A DNA stretch of 16,924 nt from Chloroflexota bacterium (GCA_009843585.1 VYDC01000182.1:1-16924), one strand, 5' to 3'. Positions 1 to 7,235 are shown, counted from the first letter of the stretch. Numbers and translations are program-made. Notes: a model not told the origin generated them from the sequence alone.

Positions 1-18
1 CGCCAGCAGAGCGCGCAT
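1..18 (-). CDS. purN: Start of a truncated gene after purM, probably purN
   Basis: Only the first six codons lie inside the window; they read M-R-A-L-L-A and run off the left edge. The ATG at 18 is preceded by a strong purine-rich ribosome site (GAGAGGGG, about 2-10 bases upstream) in the 11-nt gap after the purM stop. An early A-L-L stretch fits the first beta strand of phosphoribosylglycinamide formyltransferase (PurN), the purine enzyme usually encoded after purM. The start is clear; the identity rests mainly on gene order. Confidence 0.5.
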
Positions 19-29
19 CGCCCCTCTCC

Positions 30-1142
30 CTACCCGCCCGCCGCCTCGCGGGCGAACGCGACGGCACCCGCACCCTCGGCGCGCTCGACGACCCGGCCGA
101 GTCGCCAGCCCCCCTCCATCCCGCCCAGCACCGCCTCCACCTCCTGGGCGTCGACGGCGAGTACCAGCCCCACACCCATGTTGAAGACGCGCCACATCTC
201 GCCCGGGGGGAGCTCGCCGTCGCGCCGGATGCGCTCGAACAGCGCCGGCACGCGCCAGCTCGCCGGGTCGACCTGCGCCTGAAGCCCGGCGGGCAGGATG
301 CGCGAGAGGTTGCCCGGGATCCCGCCGCCGGTGATGTGGGCGATGCCGTGCAGCGGACCCTGCGGGCGCCCGAGCAGCGGGCGCAGCGCCTCAAGGAAGG
401 AGCCGTGCACGGCGAGTAGCGCCTCGCCGAGCGAGCAGCCGAGCGCCGGGTCGTGCTCCCCCAGGAGCGCGCGGTCGCGGTGGGGGTCCTCGCCGATGCC
501 CCAGAGCCGCCGCACGAGCGAGTAGCCGTTGGTCTGGAGCCCGCTCGAGGGGAGCCCGATCAGGACGTCGCCCTGCCCGACGCGGGAGCCGTCGATGACG
601 GCCTCCCGCTCCACCACGCCGACGGCGGTTCCGACGAGATCGAAGGCGCCGGGGAGGTAGATGCCGGGAAGGTCCGCCGTCTCCCCGCCGAGCAGCGCGG
701 CGCCGTTCTCCTCGCAGGCGGCGGCGACCCCCGCGACCAGCTCCACGCGGTGCTGCTGCGGGAGATCGGCGGTCGCGATGTAGTCGAGGACGAAGAGCGG
801 CTCCGCGCCCTGCGTGAGCACGTCGTTCACGCAGTGGTTGACGAGGTCGCGGCCCACGCTCTCGTAGCGCCCCATCGCCTGGGCGACCAGGAGCTTCGTC
901 CCGACCGAGTCGGTGCTCGCGACGAGCACCGGTTCGCGGAACCCCGCGGGGAGACGGATGAGCCCGGCGAAGGGGCCGATGTCGGCGAGCACCTCGGCGC
1001 GCCTGGTGCGGGCGGCGAGCTCGGCGTAGCGCGAGACCGTCGAGTCGGCCGCGTCGATGTCGACGCCGGAGGCAGCGTAGCTCAGCGCCGGCTCGGAGCC
1101 GGCCGGCGTCGCCCTGTCCCTCTGCCCGCGCTTGGAGGACAC
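30..1142 (-). CDS. purM: Phosphoribosylformylglycinamidine cyclo-ligase (AIR synthetase)
   Basis: PurM makes aminoimidazole ribonucleotide from FGAM with ATP, the fifth step of purine synthesis in the cytoplasm. The 370-residue protein shows the family's landmarks in order: GVDIDAA near the N-terminus, STDSVGTKLL for ATP binding, NDVLTQGAEPLFVLDY, LLGGETADLPG, SSGLQTNGYSLVR, HITGGGIPGNL and MWRVFNMGVG. Length is slightly above the usual 345-355 because of about 25 extra N-terminal residues. The GTG at 1142 is used because no internal start lies before the conserved GVDID. It lies 104 nt after purF with no obvious new promoter, so it is probably co-transcribed with purF, and a probable purN follows. 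Confidence 0.97.
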   Translation of the reverse strand: MSSKRGQRDRATPAGSEPALSYAASGVDIDAADSTVSRYAELAARTRRAEVLADIGPFAGLIRLPAGFREPVLVASTDSVGTKLLVAQAMGRYESVGRDLVNHCVNDVLTQGAEPLFVLDYIATADLPQQHRVELVAGVAAACEENGAALLGGETADLPGIYLPGAFDLVGTAVGVVEREAVIDGSRVGQGDVLIGLPSSGLQTNGYSLVRRLWGIGEDPHRDRALLGEHDPALGCSLGEALLAVHGSFLEALRPLLGRPQGPLHGIAHITGGGIPGNLSRILPAGLQAQVDPASWRVPALFERIRRDGELPPGEMWRVFNMGVGLVLAVDAQEVEAVLGGMEGGWRLGRVVERAEGAGAVAFAREAAGG

Positions 1143-1246
1143 CTCAGGCCGCCGTTTCGGGGAGACACTGGCGGTCGCCGGCGCGGTGCCGGCGTCGCGG
1201 CAACCGTACGGGTCCGGGCGCGCTAGGGGGAAGCGGCGCCCCGGGC

Positions 1247-2701
1247 TCAGGGGGCGGCGGACGTCAGCGGCACCGCGTGCCGGTCGCGCGCGCCGCCCGA
1301 CTCGAGCACGAACTTGTCGAACTGCAGCGGCACCGCCCCGGGGTAGTCGCCGGTGAAGCAGGCGGTGCAGAGCCCGTCCCGCCCCTGGCGGGTCGCCGCG
1401 ACGGTGCCCTCGACCGAGAGGTAGCCGAGCGAGTCGGCGTCGATGTGGCGGCGGATTCCCTCGACGCTCTCGTGCGCGGCGATGAGCTCGGAGCGCGTCG
1501 CCATGTCGACGCCGTAGAAGCAGGGATGCGTGATCGGCGGCGAGGTGATGCGCATGTGCACCTCGGTGGCGCCGGCGCGGCGCAGCATCGCCACCACGCG
1601 CGGGGTCGTCGTCGCACGCACGATCGAGTCGTCCACCACCACCACCCGCTTACCCCGGAGGAGCTCGGGGAGCGGGTTGAACTTGAGCCACACCCCACGC
1701 TCGCGCAGCAGCTGGTCTGGGTGGATGAAGGTGCGGCCAACGTAGCGGTTCTTGATCAGCGCCTCGCCGTAGGGGATGCCGGAGGCCCGCGCATAGCCGA
1801 TGGCGGCGGCGATCGCCGAGTCCGGCACGCCGACGACGAGATCGGCCTCGACGGGGTGCTCCTCGGCGAGCCGCGCCCCCATCTCCATCCGCACCGGGTG
1901 CACCAGCTCGCCGCCGAGGCGCGAGTCGGGCCGCGCGAAGTAGATGTACTCGAGCATGCAGAGCGAGCGGCGCCGGGGCGGCACGGCCTGCGTCGCGCGG
2001 AGCCCCGCCTCGTCGACGCGCACGATCTCCCCGGGCTCGATCTCGCGCACGAACTCGGCGCCGAGGTGATCGAGGGCGCAGCTCTCGGAGGCGAAGACCC
2101 AGCCGCCGCTCGAGCCGTGCGCCAGCCGCCCGATCGCGAGCGGGCGCACCCCGAGCGGATCGCGCACCGCGAAGACCGCGTCCTGGGTGAGGATGGTGAG
2201 CGAGTAGGCGCCGTTGAGGCGGCGCATGACGTGGGCGATGCGCTCCTCCCAGCTCGCGCCGGGAGCGCGGACCAAGAGTTCAGTGATGACCTCGGTATCG
2301 CTCGAGCTGCGGAAGGAGGCGCCCTCCCCCTCGAGCTCCGCCCGCAGCAGATCGGCGTTCACGACGTTGCCGTTGTGGGAGACGGCGACCCACCCAGCGT
2401 CGCCCTCGGCGAGGATCGGCTGCGCGTTCTCCTCGACAGAGGAGCCGGTCGTCGAGTAGCGCGTGTGCCCGACCGCAGCGCGCCCGGGCAGCGAGGCGAG
2501 CACCTCTTCGTTGAAGACCTGCGAGACGAGGCCCATCTGCGCGTAGAGGTGCGGTCGCTCGCCGTCGGTGGTGGCGATGCCGGCCGATTCCTGTCCGCGG
2601 TGCTGGAGCGAGTAGAGGCCGAAGAAGGTGAGCCGTGCGACGTCCTCCTCCGGCGCGTAGACGCCGAAGACGCCGCACTTCTCGGCGAGGCTCGGGACCA
2701 C
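1247..2701 (-). CDS. purF: Amidophosphoribosyltransferase
   Basis: PurF transfers the glutamine amide to PRPP to give phosphoribosylamine, the committed step of purine synthesis. The 484-residue protein has an N-terminal Ntn glutaminase domain. Its nucleophile would be C9 (EKCGVFG), exposed by removing a short propeptide as in Bacillus PurF. HTRYSTTG (79-86) and HNGNVVN (109-115) are typical glutaminase loops. The phosphoribosyltransferase domain has the PRPP loop VVVVDDSIVRATT (353-365). C248, C394, C445 and C448 match the four ligands of the [4Fe-4S] cluster in the Bacillus-type enzyme, so this should be the oxygen-sensitive class. The GTG start at 2701 has a GGGAG site 5-6 nt upstream. Confidence 0.97.
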   Translation of the reverse strand: MVPSLAEKCGVFGVYAPEEDVARLTFFGLYSLQHRGQESAGIATTDGERPHLYAQMGLVSQVFNEEVLASLPGRAAVGHTRYSTTGSSVEENAQPILAEGDAGWVAVSHNGNVVNADLLRAELEGEGASFRSSSDTEVITELLVRAPGASWEERIAHVMRRLNGAYSLTILTQDAVFAVRDPLGVRPLAIGRLAHGSSGGWVFASESCALDHLGAEFVREIEPGEIVRVDEAGLRATQAVPPRRRSLCMLEYIYFARPDSRLGGELVHPVRMEMGARLAEEHPVEADLVVGVPDSAIAAAIGYARASGIPYGEALIKNRYVGRTFIHPDQLLRERGVWLKFNPLPELLRGKRVVVVDDSIVRATTTPRVVAMLRRAGATEVHMRITSPPITHPCFYGVDMATRSELIAAHESVEGIRRHIDADSLGYLSVEGTVAATRQGRDGLCTACFTGDYPGAVPLQFDKFVLESGGARDRHAVPLTSAAP

Positions 2702-2731
2702 GGGCGCTCCCGTCCCTGCCAGTGAGGGGCA

Positions 2732-2740
2732 AGTGTATCA
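2732..2740 (-). promoter_or_regulatory. Candidate extended -10 promoter of purF
   Basis: On the minus strand the bases read TG-A-TACACT, an extended -10 element with hexamer TACACT. It lies about 31 nt upstream of the purF GTG in the only AT-leaning stretch of the purF upstream gap. No good -35 is present 16-18 nt further up, which is normal for extended -10 promoters. It would drive purF-purM(-purN). No purine riboswitch or PurR-like box was recognised. Confidence 0.45.
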
Positions 2741-2787
2741 CGGGCGCCGGTCGGATCCGGCCGCCGGGGGAGGGGTCGGAGCACCGC

Positions 2788-3228
2788 TCAGGGGGCCCGC
2801 GGCGCTCGCTCACCGAGCGCGACCAGTCGCCGGTGATCGACCATCGTGCAGCGGTCCATGACCACCTCGAGTCCGCCGGCCCGGGCGATCGCCTCGGCGC
2901 GCCGGCTCACAATCCCGAGCTGCAGCCAGAGCGCCCCCGCGCCGGCCGCGACGGCCTCCTCGGCGACGGAGGGCGTCTCCCAAGGGAGCCGGAAGACGTC
3001 GACCAAGTCGACCGCGTGGGGCAGCTCCTGCACGCGGTCGTAGCAGCGCCGTCCCAGCGCCTCGTCGAGCGCCGGATTGACGAGCGAGACCTCGTAGCCG
3101 GCGTCGTCCAGGTAGGAGGCGATGGCGTGCCACGGCCGGTCGAGGCGCGGGGAGTGCGCCACCACCGCGATGCGGCGGGCGTCGCGCAGGAGGCGCAGCG
3201 ACCTCGGCAGCTCCTCGGGCACCGACAC
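2788..3228 (-). CDS. CoA-binding domain protein (YccU type)
   Basis: A 146-residue single-domain Rossmann protein of the YccU/CoA_binding family, which binds CoA-like nucleotides; its cellular role is not established. Recognition rests on IAVVAHSPRLDRPWHAIASYL near residues 20-40 (the family consensus is IAVVGLSP..DRPSH), followed by GYEVSLVNP, then LWLQLGIVSRRAEAIARAG and VVMDRCTMVDHRRL at the C-terminus. C127 in the VMDRC motif is conserved in the family. The GTG at 3228 starts 5 nt after the stop of the upstream membrane-protein gene, and an AGGG site sits just before it; the GTG at 3222 is an equally spaced alternative. It follows the membrane protein as a two-gene unit. Confidence 0.85.
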   Translation of the reverse strand: MSVPEELPRSLRLLRDARRIAVVAHSPRLDRPWHAIASYLDDAGYEVSLVNPALDEALGRRCYDRVQELPHAVDLVDVFRLPWETPSVAEEAVAAGAGALWLQLGIVSRRAEAIARAGGLEVVMDRCTMVDHRRLVALGERAPRAP

Positions 3229-3233
3229 GCGCC

Positions 3234-3980
3234 CTAGCCGGCCCGCCGGCGGCGGCGCGCGCGTCCCGCGCCCTCCCGCGCGGCCGTCGCGCCCGGCTCC
3301 GGAGGACGCTCCTCCTCGCCTGAGGCGGCGTCGTCCGGCGGCTCGGCGGGTGCGCCGGTCATCTCCGACAACGCCCGGGCGAGGCGGCGGGCGCGCGCCA
3401 GTGCCTCCTCCCCGAGCGGGCGCGGCGCCAGCGCCGAGCCGACGGGGAGGACGCGGCCGTTGTCCTTGACCAGCTGCACCTCCCACTCCACGAGATCCTG
3501 CCTCTCGCCGCTCGTGAGCGGCTCGTCGTCGGAGCCGCGGAGCTCGAAGCGCGCGATCCGCCAGAAGGGGACGAGCTCGGCCGTTCCGAGTCCGAGGCCG
3601 AGGAGGCCCTGCTGGTAGCGGACGGAGCGCTTCTCGCGCTCCACCAGCACGGAGCTGCCGGCGACGTTGTAGACGAGGCCGAGCACCGCGATGGGGCCGA
3701 GCACCATCGCGACGAGCAGGAGCAGCACCAGCGCCCAGAGCGACAGCACGTCGAGCAGCATCACGATCGCCAGCACGGCCACGGCCGCGACCGCGCCCTC
3801 GACGGCGGGCCCGAGAAGCCGCGCCCGCGACGGGCGGATCGCGATCGAGCCGTCCCGGAGGACGGCGACCGCGCCCGCCAGCGCGATGCGCTCGACGGCG
3901 CGGTCGGGCGTCCGCTCCCCGGCAGGGGACGCATCGTGATCGCCCGCGGGGGTCGGGCCCTGCCCGGACGGCGCCGCCAT
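3234..3980 (-). CDS. Two-TM membrane protein of unknown function
   Basis: I do not recognise the family. The 248-residue protein has a polar N-terminal stretch (1-30), a short segment LRDGSIAIRPS (41-51), and two closely spaced hydrophobic helices at about 56-78 and 80-104. A cytoplasmic-looking domain of about 100 residues follows (VLVEREKRSVRYQQG...AELVPFWRIARFEL), whose strand pattern resembles small PH-like membrane-anchored domains. The C-terminal 50 residues are low-complexity and end in an Arg-rich tail. The ATG at 3980 has an AGGA site about 8 nt upstream. It is divergent from the Trm112-like gene and in line with the CoA-binding gene. No enzymatic motif is visible. Confidence 0.75.
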   Translation of the reverse strand: MAAPSGQGPTPAGDHDASPAGERTPDRAVERIALAGAVAVLRDGSIAIRPSRARLLGPAVEGAVAAVAVLAIVMLLDVLSLWALVLLLLVAMVLGPIAVLGLVYNVAGSSVLVEREKRSVRYQQGLLGLGLGTAELVPFWRIARFELRGSDDEPLTSGERQDLVEWEVQLVKDNGRVLPVGSALAPRPLGEEALARARRLARALSEMTGAPAEPPDDAASGEEERPPEPGATAAREGAGRARRRRRAG

Positions 3981-4024
3981 GGGCCGATCCTATCAACGCG
4001 CGCCCGCCGCGGCGGCGGCGGCGT

Positions 4025-4054
4025 TTGCCCGGGCGGGGGCGCGCTTCCTATGAT
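4025..4054 (+). promoter_or_regulatory. Candidate promoter of the Trm112-like gene
   Basis: TATGAT at 4049-4054 is a good -10 hexamer (5 of 6 to consensus) and TTGCCC at 4025-4030 is a weak -35, separated by 18 nt. The predicted start of transcription near 4061 leaves a very short leader with GGAGG at 4067-4071. It lies in the divergent gap between the minus-strand membrane protein and this plus-strand pair. Confidence 0.5.
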
Positions 4055-4078
4055 CGGGAGCGCGCCGGAGGCATGCGC

Positions 4079-4267
4079 GTGCAGCACGCCCTGATGGAGA
4101 TCCTCGCCTGCCCCCTCTGCAAGGGGTCCCTGGAGCTCGCGGTCGAGCGGGAGGAGGGAGACGAGGTGGTCGAGGGGGTTCTCAGCTGCGCCGCCTGCGA
4201 CGAGCGCTACCCCGTCACGGACGGCATCCCCAACCTGCTCCCACCGGCGATGCGAGCCGCGCCGTGA
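4079..4267 (+). CDS. Trm112-like zinc-ribbon protein
   Basis: A 62-residue protein of the Trm112/UPF0434 family. In other organisms such proteins act as small zinc-binding activators of methyltransferases; the bacterial role is less clear. Four cysteines form two CxxC knuckles (C11/C14 in ILACPLCKG and C37/C40 in CAAC), and the hallmark YPVTDGIPNLLPP follows. The start choice depends on the ribosome site: GGAGG at 4067-4071 is 7 nt from the GTG at 4079 but only 1 nt from the ATG at 4073, so the GTG is preferred. Its stop overlaps the next gene's GTG (GTGA), implying coupled translation. No methyltransferase partner is encoded nearby. Confidence 0.88.
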   Translation: MQHALMEILACPLCKGSLELAVEREEGDEVVEGVLSCAACDERYPVTDGIPNLLPPAMRAAP

Positions 4268-4521
4268 GCCACCCGCCGGGCGTCGAGGAGCGGGCGCGGA
4301 TTCTGGGCTGGTCGATCATGGTCGTTTCGGCGCTACAGCTCGCGCTCTTCCTGCGTGGGATCAGTCGCCGCTCCTACGCCGCGCTCGCCCTCCCGGTGCT
4401 CGGCCTGCTCACGATCGCATCGGCGCTGGGGTTCTGGCTCGGCTACACGATGGCGACCACGCGCTTCGGTGACACCTCCGACTACCCGCCCGAGCCGGGC
4501 GCCCCGGAGGCGACCGGCTGA
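4264..4521 (+). CDS. Small two-TM membrane protein, unknown
   Basis: An 85-residue protein without a recognised family. It has hydrophobic helices at about 15-30 (LGWSIMVVSALQLALFL) and 39-63 (ALALPVLGLLTIASALGFWLGYTM), separated by a short basic loop GISRRS, and a Pro/acid-rich tail of about 20 residues. The basic loop suggests it faces the cytoplasm, placing both termini outside. The GTG at 4264 overlaps the TGA of the Trm112-like gene, so the two are translationally coupled and likely co-regulated. Confidence 0.7.
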   Translation: MSHPPGVEERARILGWSIMVVSALQLALFLRGISRRSYAALALPVLGLLTIASALGFWLGYTMATTRFGDTSDYPPEPGAPEATG

Positions 4522-4538
4522 CCCGGGCCGGCGGCGAC

Positions 4539-4569
4539 GTGCCCTAGGGAGCGGCGCTCCGGAGGGCAC
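4539..4569. terminator. Nested hairpin between convergent genes
   Basis: GTGCCCT and AGGGCAC form a 7-bp outer stem. A symmetric 2x2 internal loop (AG/GG) follows, then a 5-bp inner stem GGAGC/GCTCC with a 3-nt GGC loop. It begins 17 nt after the plus-strand stop and overlaps the last codons of the convergent thioredoxin-like gene. It could therefore slow transcription from both sides. There is no T-tract, so intrinsic termination is not certain. Confidence 0.5.
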
Positions 4570-4858
4570 GCTCGACCCAGCCGCGCTCCGGCAGGCCGCT
4601 GAGTCCCGCCGGGGTGGAGTAGACGCGGCAGCGCGGCGTGCAGTCCGAGCAGGGCTCCCAGCCCGGCTCGACGTCGACCCCGTCGACGCGGATCGTCGGC
4701 GAGCCGGGGAAGCAGAGCCGCCGGCCCGCCGCCTCGTCCTCGACCGCGATCTCCGCGACCCGCGGCGAGAGGCGGAGAGCGCGAGCGACCTCGTCGACGA
4801 GCGCGCGCGCCTCCCGCGCGTGCGGGCACCCCGCTGACCAGAGCAGCTCGACGCGCAT
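4544..4858 (-). CDS. Thioredoxin-fold protein with CxxH motif
   Basis: A 104-residue thioredoxin/glutaredoxin-like protein of the small family with a strand, GCPH motif and helix at its N-terminus (VELLWSAGCPHAREA, redox Cys at residue 11). The cis-proline motif comes later in PGSPTIRVDG. A second Cys group (CSDCTPRC, about residues 70-77) and the segment VYSTPAGLSGLP are typical of this family, sometimes annotated as alkylmercury-lyase-like or glutaredoxin-like. The CxxH active site lacks the second Cys, so disulfide chemistry would differ from thioredoxin. It starts 65 nt beyond folK after a hairpin and a possible -10, so it may be its own unit. The ATG at 4858 has AGGAGG about 10 nt upstream. 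The substrate is unknown. Confidence 0.75.
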   Translation of the reverse strand: MRVELLWSAGCPHAREARALVDEVARALRLSPRVAEIAVEDEAAGRRLCFPGSPTIRVDGVDVEPGWEPCSDCTPRCRVYSTPAGLSGLPERGWVERALRSAAP

Positions 4859-4884
4859 CCCGCCCTTCCTCCTGCCTCCCGCGC

Positions 4885-4915
4885 ATTATCTCCCACCGGC
4901 CCCGGGGCCGGGGAG
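4885..4915 (-). promoter_or_regulatory. Hairpin after folK followed by a possible -10 element
   Basis: CCGGCC/GGCCGG (4896-4901 with 4906-4911) forms a strong hairpin with a CCGG loop. It is extended by CTCC/GGAG (4890-4893 with 4912-4915) past a 2-nt bulge. It lies 8 nt after the folK stop. Immediately downstream on the minus strand is GATAAT (4890-4885), the only AT-rich hexamer nearby and a plausible -10 for the thioredoxin-like gene. No -35 is recognisable. The hairpin may end the long cys/folate transcript. Confidence 0.4.
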
Positions 4916-4922
4916 CTTCGGG

Positions 4923-5477
4923 TCAGAGCCGGCGCTCCCAGCCCGGGGGCGAGAGGCGCTCGACCTCGCCTGCAGGCGCCGCGAGCTCCTCGCGCAGCTC
5001 CGCCACGGAGCGGCCGAGCAGCGGGTGCCGTTCGGCCCCGGCGATCTCCGCGAGGGGCTCGAGCACGAAGCGGCGCTCGTGGAGCCGGGGATGCGGCACC
5101 GCGAGCGCGCCGGTCGACACGACCTCCCCCTCCATGAGGAGGATGTCGACGTCGAGCGGGCGCGGAGCGTTGCGGGGCGCGTCGGGATCGCGCCCCGCCG
5201 CCGCCTCTATCCGCTTTGCCGCCGCCAGGAGATCGAGCGGCGCGAGCGCCGTCTCCCCGCTCACGGCGGCGTTGAGGTAGCGGGGCGGCTCGGGAAGGCC
5301 CCGCGGCGGCTCGCCCCAGGGCGCCGTCTCGTAGAGCGAGGAGACCCGGTCGACGTCGACACCGGCACGGCGCAGCTCCCGGGTGGCGGCCGCGAGGGCG
5401 CGCGCCCGATCGCCGAGGTTCGCCCCCAGGCCGAGCCAGACGCGGCGTGTCGGTCCGCGGCGGCCCGGCGCGCTCAT
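4923..5477 (-). CDS. folK: HPPK: 6-hydroxymethyl-dihydropterin pyrophosphokinase
   Basis: FolK transfers pyrophosphate from ATP to 6-hydroxymethyl-7,8-dihydropterin, supplying the substrate of FolP. The 184-residue protein shows GLGANLGDR near the N-terminus, the SSLYETAPWG segment, ryLNAAV, the signature RNAPRPLDVDILL (containing the Mg-binding DVD), and the final HPRLHERRFVLEPLAEI block. All HPPK landmarks are intact, and the C-terminus is about 20 residues longer than common bacterial HPPKs. The ATG at 5477 overlaps the folP stop (ATGA), so translation is coupled. No folB was found in the window. Confidence 0.95.
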   Translation of the reverse strand: MSAPGRRGPTRRVWLGLGANLGDRARALAAATRELRRAGVDVDRVSSLYETAPWGEPPRGLPEPPRYLNAAVSGETALAPLDLLAAAKRIEAAAGRDPDAPRNAPRPLDVDILLMEGEVVSTGALAVPHPRLHERRFVLEPLAEIAGAERHPLLGRSVAELREELAAPAGEVERLSPPGWERRL

Positions 5478-6385
5478 CCCGCCGGCGACGCCGCTCGCGG
5501 GACGGGCTGCCGCGCCCGAGTGCCCCGGGGCCCGGCGCGGACCGCCGCGTCGGCGACGCGGGCGACCAGCGCCATCTCCGCCACGTCGTGCACGCGCACG
5601 AGGTCGGCGCCGCTCGCGACGGCGAGCGCGACGGTCGCCGCCGTGCCCCACAGGCGCCGCCCGGGATCGGGCTCGTCGAGAAGGAGCCCGATCGTCGACT
5701 TGCGCGAGGTGCCGATCAGCAGCGGGCGGCCGAGCGCGCGCAGCTCCCCGAGCCTGACCAGTATCGCGAGGTTCTCCGCGGGCTCCCAGCCGAAGCCGAA
5801 GCCCGGGTCGAGGAGGATCCGCTCCTCGGGCAGGCCCGCGCCGCGCGCGATGCGGAGCGACTCCCGCAGGCCGGCCGCCGCATCGGCCACCGGGTCGCCC
5901 GAGCGCTCGCGGTGACGCTGGTTGTGCATCAGGATCGCGGGCAGGCGGCGGGCGGCGATGAGCGGCGCGAGGTCGGGATCGCCGAGGAGCCCGCGCACGT
6001 CGTTGATGGCGTCGGCGCCCGAGTCGGCGGCGCGCCGGGCCACCTCGGCCTTCGAGGTGTCGACCGAGATCGGCGCGTCGACGCGGGCGCGCACGGCCGC
6101 CAGCACGGGGCCGAGGCGACGCCACTCCTCGGCGGCGCCGATGGGAGCGGCACCGGGGCGCGTCGACTCCGCCCCGATGTCGACCAGGTCGGCGCCCGCC
6201 GCGACCAGGAGCTCCGCCCGCTCCGCCGCGGCTCCCGCGTCGAGGACGCCGTCCCCGGAGAAGGAGTCGGGCGTCGCGTTCAGGACCGCCACGAGATAGG
6301 TGCGCTCCCCCCACGCGAAGCGCCGGCCGCCGATCGTGATCGTGGCGGGAGCGCCCCGGCCGCCCCCCGGGGAAGCGGCGCCCAC
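5474..6385 (-). CDS. folP: Dihydropteroate synthase
   Basis: FolP joins p-aminobenzoate to dihydropterin pyrophosphate to give dihydropteroate. The 303-residue TIM-barrel protein shows the pterin loop VLNATPDSFSGDG (a SGDG variant of the usual SDGG), DIGAESTRPGA, ISVDTSK, INDVRG, ILMHNQRH, the pterin-binding DPGFGFGW and LLIGTSRKSTIG, and VHDVAEM at the end. It is longer than the usual 270-280 residues through an N-terminal Gly-rich lead of about 15 residues and an Arg/Pro-rich tail. The GTG at 6385 shares its first base with the last base of the upstream JAMM peptidase stop (TAGTG), so folate synthesis is translationally coupled to the sulfur operon. Confidence 0.95.
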   Translation of the reverse strand: MGAASPGGGRGAPATITIGGRRFAWGERTYLVAVLNATPDSFSGDGVLDAGAAAERAELLVAAGADLVDIGAESTRPGAAPIGAAEEWRRLGPVLAAVRARVDAPISVDTSKAEVARRAADSGADAINDVRGLLGDPDLAPLIAARRLPAILMHNQRHRERSGDPVADAAAGLRESLRIARGAGLPEERILLDPGFGFGWEPAENLAILVRLGELRALGRPLLIGTSRKSTIGLLLDEPDPGRRLWGTAATVALAVASGADLVRVHDVAEMALVARVADAAVRAGPRGTRARQPVPRAASPAG

Positions 6386-6837
6386 TAGGTCCCCTCCACG
6401 ATCCGGAGCGGCGCCTCGACGATCTCGCCGCCACGCCGGATGCGGAAGGCGCGCACCGGGGGCGGCTCCTCCGCGAGCGAGACGAGGATGTACCAGGCAT
6501 CCGGGTACATCGGGTCGGAGTCGAGCTCGCCAGGGGGGAAGAAGGCCATCCGGACGTCGGTCGGCGAGGGGCGCCCCTCGGTCGCCACGTGCGAGTGATA
6601 GATCGCGAAGAGCCGCTCCCCGCGCGCCTCGCGGCGCTCCTCGAGCCGCATCTGCTCGAGGCCGTCCATCTCGTATCGGTAGGGGCTCCGCGCGACGTTG
6701 GAGACGCGGTGCTGCTCGAGCCCGCCGTCGGACCTCTCGTGAACGAGGCCGCAGGCCTCGTTCGGGAGCTCCTCGCGCGCGTGCGTGATGAGCGCCTCGG
6801 CGAGGGAGCGCGGAATCTCGGGCACCGCTACGTCCAC
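6385..6837 (-). CDS. JAMM/MPN zinc metallopeptidase (Mec-like)
   Basis: A 150-residue M67 (JAMM) peptidase. Family members next to CysO/CysM genes release cysteine from the CysO-cysteine adduct (Mec), and HcyD and QbsD also trim C-terminal tails from sulfur carriers. The JAMM motif is complete: E27 in NEACG, H81 and H83 in YHSHVATEG, S91 and D94 in PSPTD, with the canonical HxHx7Sx2D spacing. A Val replaces the Pro that often follows the second His. The GTG at 6837 overlaps the upstream gene's end by 10 nt; a GTG at 6825 is an alternative, and neither has a strong ribosome site. It is the only deconjugating peptidase seen beside three carriers with masked diglycines, so it may both activate them and release product. 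Confidence 0.9.
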   Translation of the reverse strand: MDVAVPEIPRSLAEALITHAREELPNEACGLVHERSDGGLEQHRVSNVARSPYRYEMDGLEQMRLEERREARGERLFAIYHSHVATEGRPSPTDVRMAFFPPGELDSDPMYPDAWYILVSLAEEPPPVRAFRIRRGGEIVEAPLRIVEGT

Positions 6838-7196
6838 TCGCCGGGCTCGCCGTCGTCGATGCACGCCTGCGGGCTCATCCGCATCCGCAGGTAGCTGGCG
6901 CTCGCCGGGCCGCTCTCCAGGTGCACCAGCCAGTGCTCCCACTCCTCCTCCGGGAGCCGCTCGATGAGGTCGGCGACCGGCAGGTGCACAAGCTCCCGCC
7001 CCTCCGCGGTCGACGCGAGCCCCACGTCCACGGACCAGCGGCCCGCGATGGCGACGCGACCCACCGTGCGCGTGCGCAGCAGCGTCGCGTTCGCCCGGGC
7101 GCGGTAGCGATCGACCACCGAGGCGTCGAAGCGCAGCTGCACCCGCCCGGGATCGCCGGCGGAGAGCGCACGCCGGAGCAGCGCCCGCTCGAGCAT
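6828..7196 (-). CDS. Unrecognised 122-aa protein between rhodanese and JAMM
   Basis: I do not recognise this family. The predicted protein is soluble, with alternating basic and hydrophobic strands in its first two thirds (VQLRFDASVVDRYRARANA, VGRVAIAGRWSVDVG). An acidic amphipathic segment follows (VADLIERLPEEEWEHWLVHLE), then a tail holding its single Cys (SPQACIDD). The ATG at 7196 is preferred because GGAGGAGG lies about 8 nt upstream. A GTG at 7232, 3 nt after the rhodanese stop, would add 12 residues but has no ribosome site. It is tightly packed between rhodanese and JAMM and overlaps the latter. That position suggests a role in sulfur-carrier handling, but nothing in the sequence proves it. 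Confidence 0.75.
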   Translation of the reverse strand: MLERALLRRALSAGDPGRVQLRFDASVVDRYRARANATLLRTRTVGRVAIAGRWSVDVGLASTAEGRELVHLPVADLIERLPEEEWEHWLVHLESGPASASYLRMRMSPQACIDDGEPGEWT

Positions 7197-7235
7197 CCGC
7201 GAGGCCTCCTCCGGGCGGTCGCGCCCCGGCACCCG

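Noticed and set aside
1143..1246. Possible promoter or riboswitch between purF and purM
   Set aside because: Only a small GCCGG/CCGGC hairpin is visible, with no promoter-like hexamers or purine riboswitch core.
1277..2725. 482-codon plus-strand open frame opposite purF
   Set aside because: It is the mirror of purF, whose motifs and Fe-S cysteines are complete; its Arg/Ala/His-rich translation resembles no protein, and long antisense frames are expected at this GC content.
4066..4075. ATG at 4073 as start of the Trm112-like gene
   Set aside because: The GGAGG site is only 1 nt from it, while the in-frame GTG at 4079 is 7 nt away, a normal spacing.
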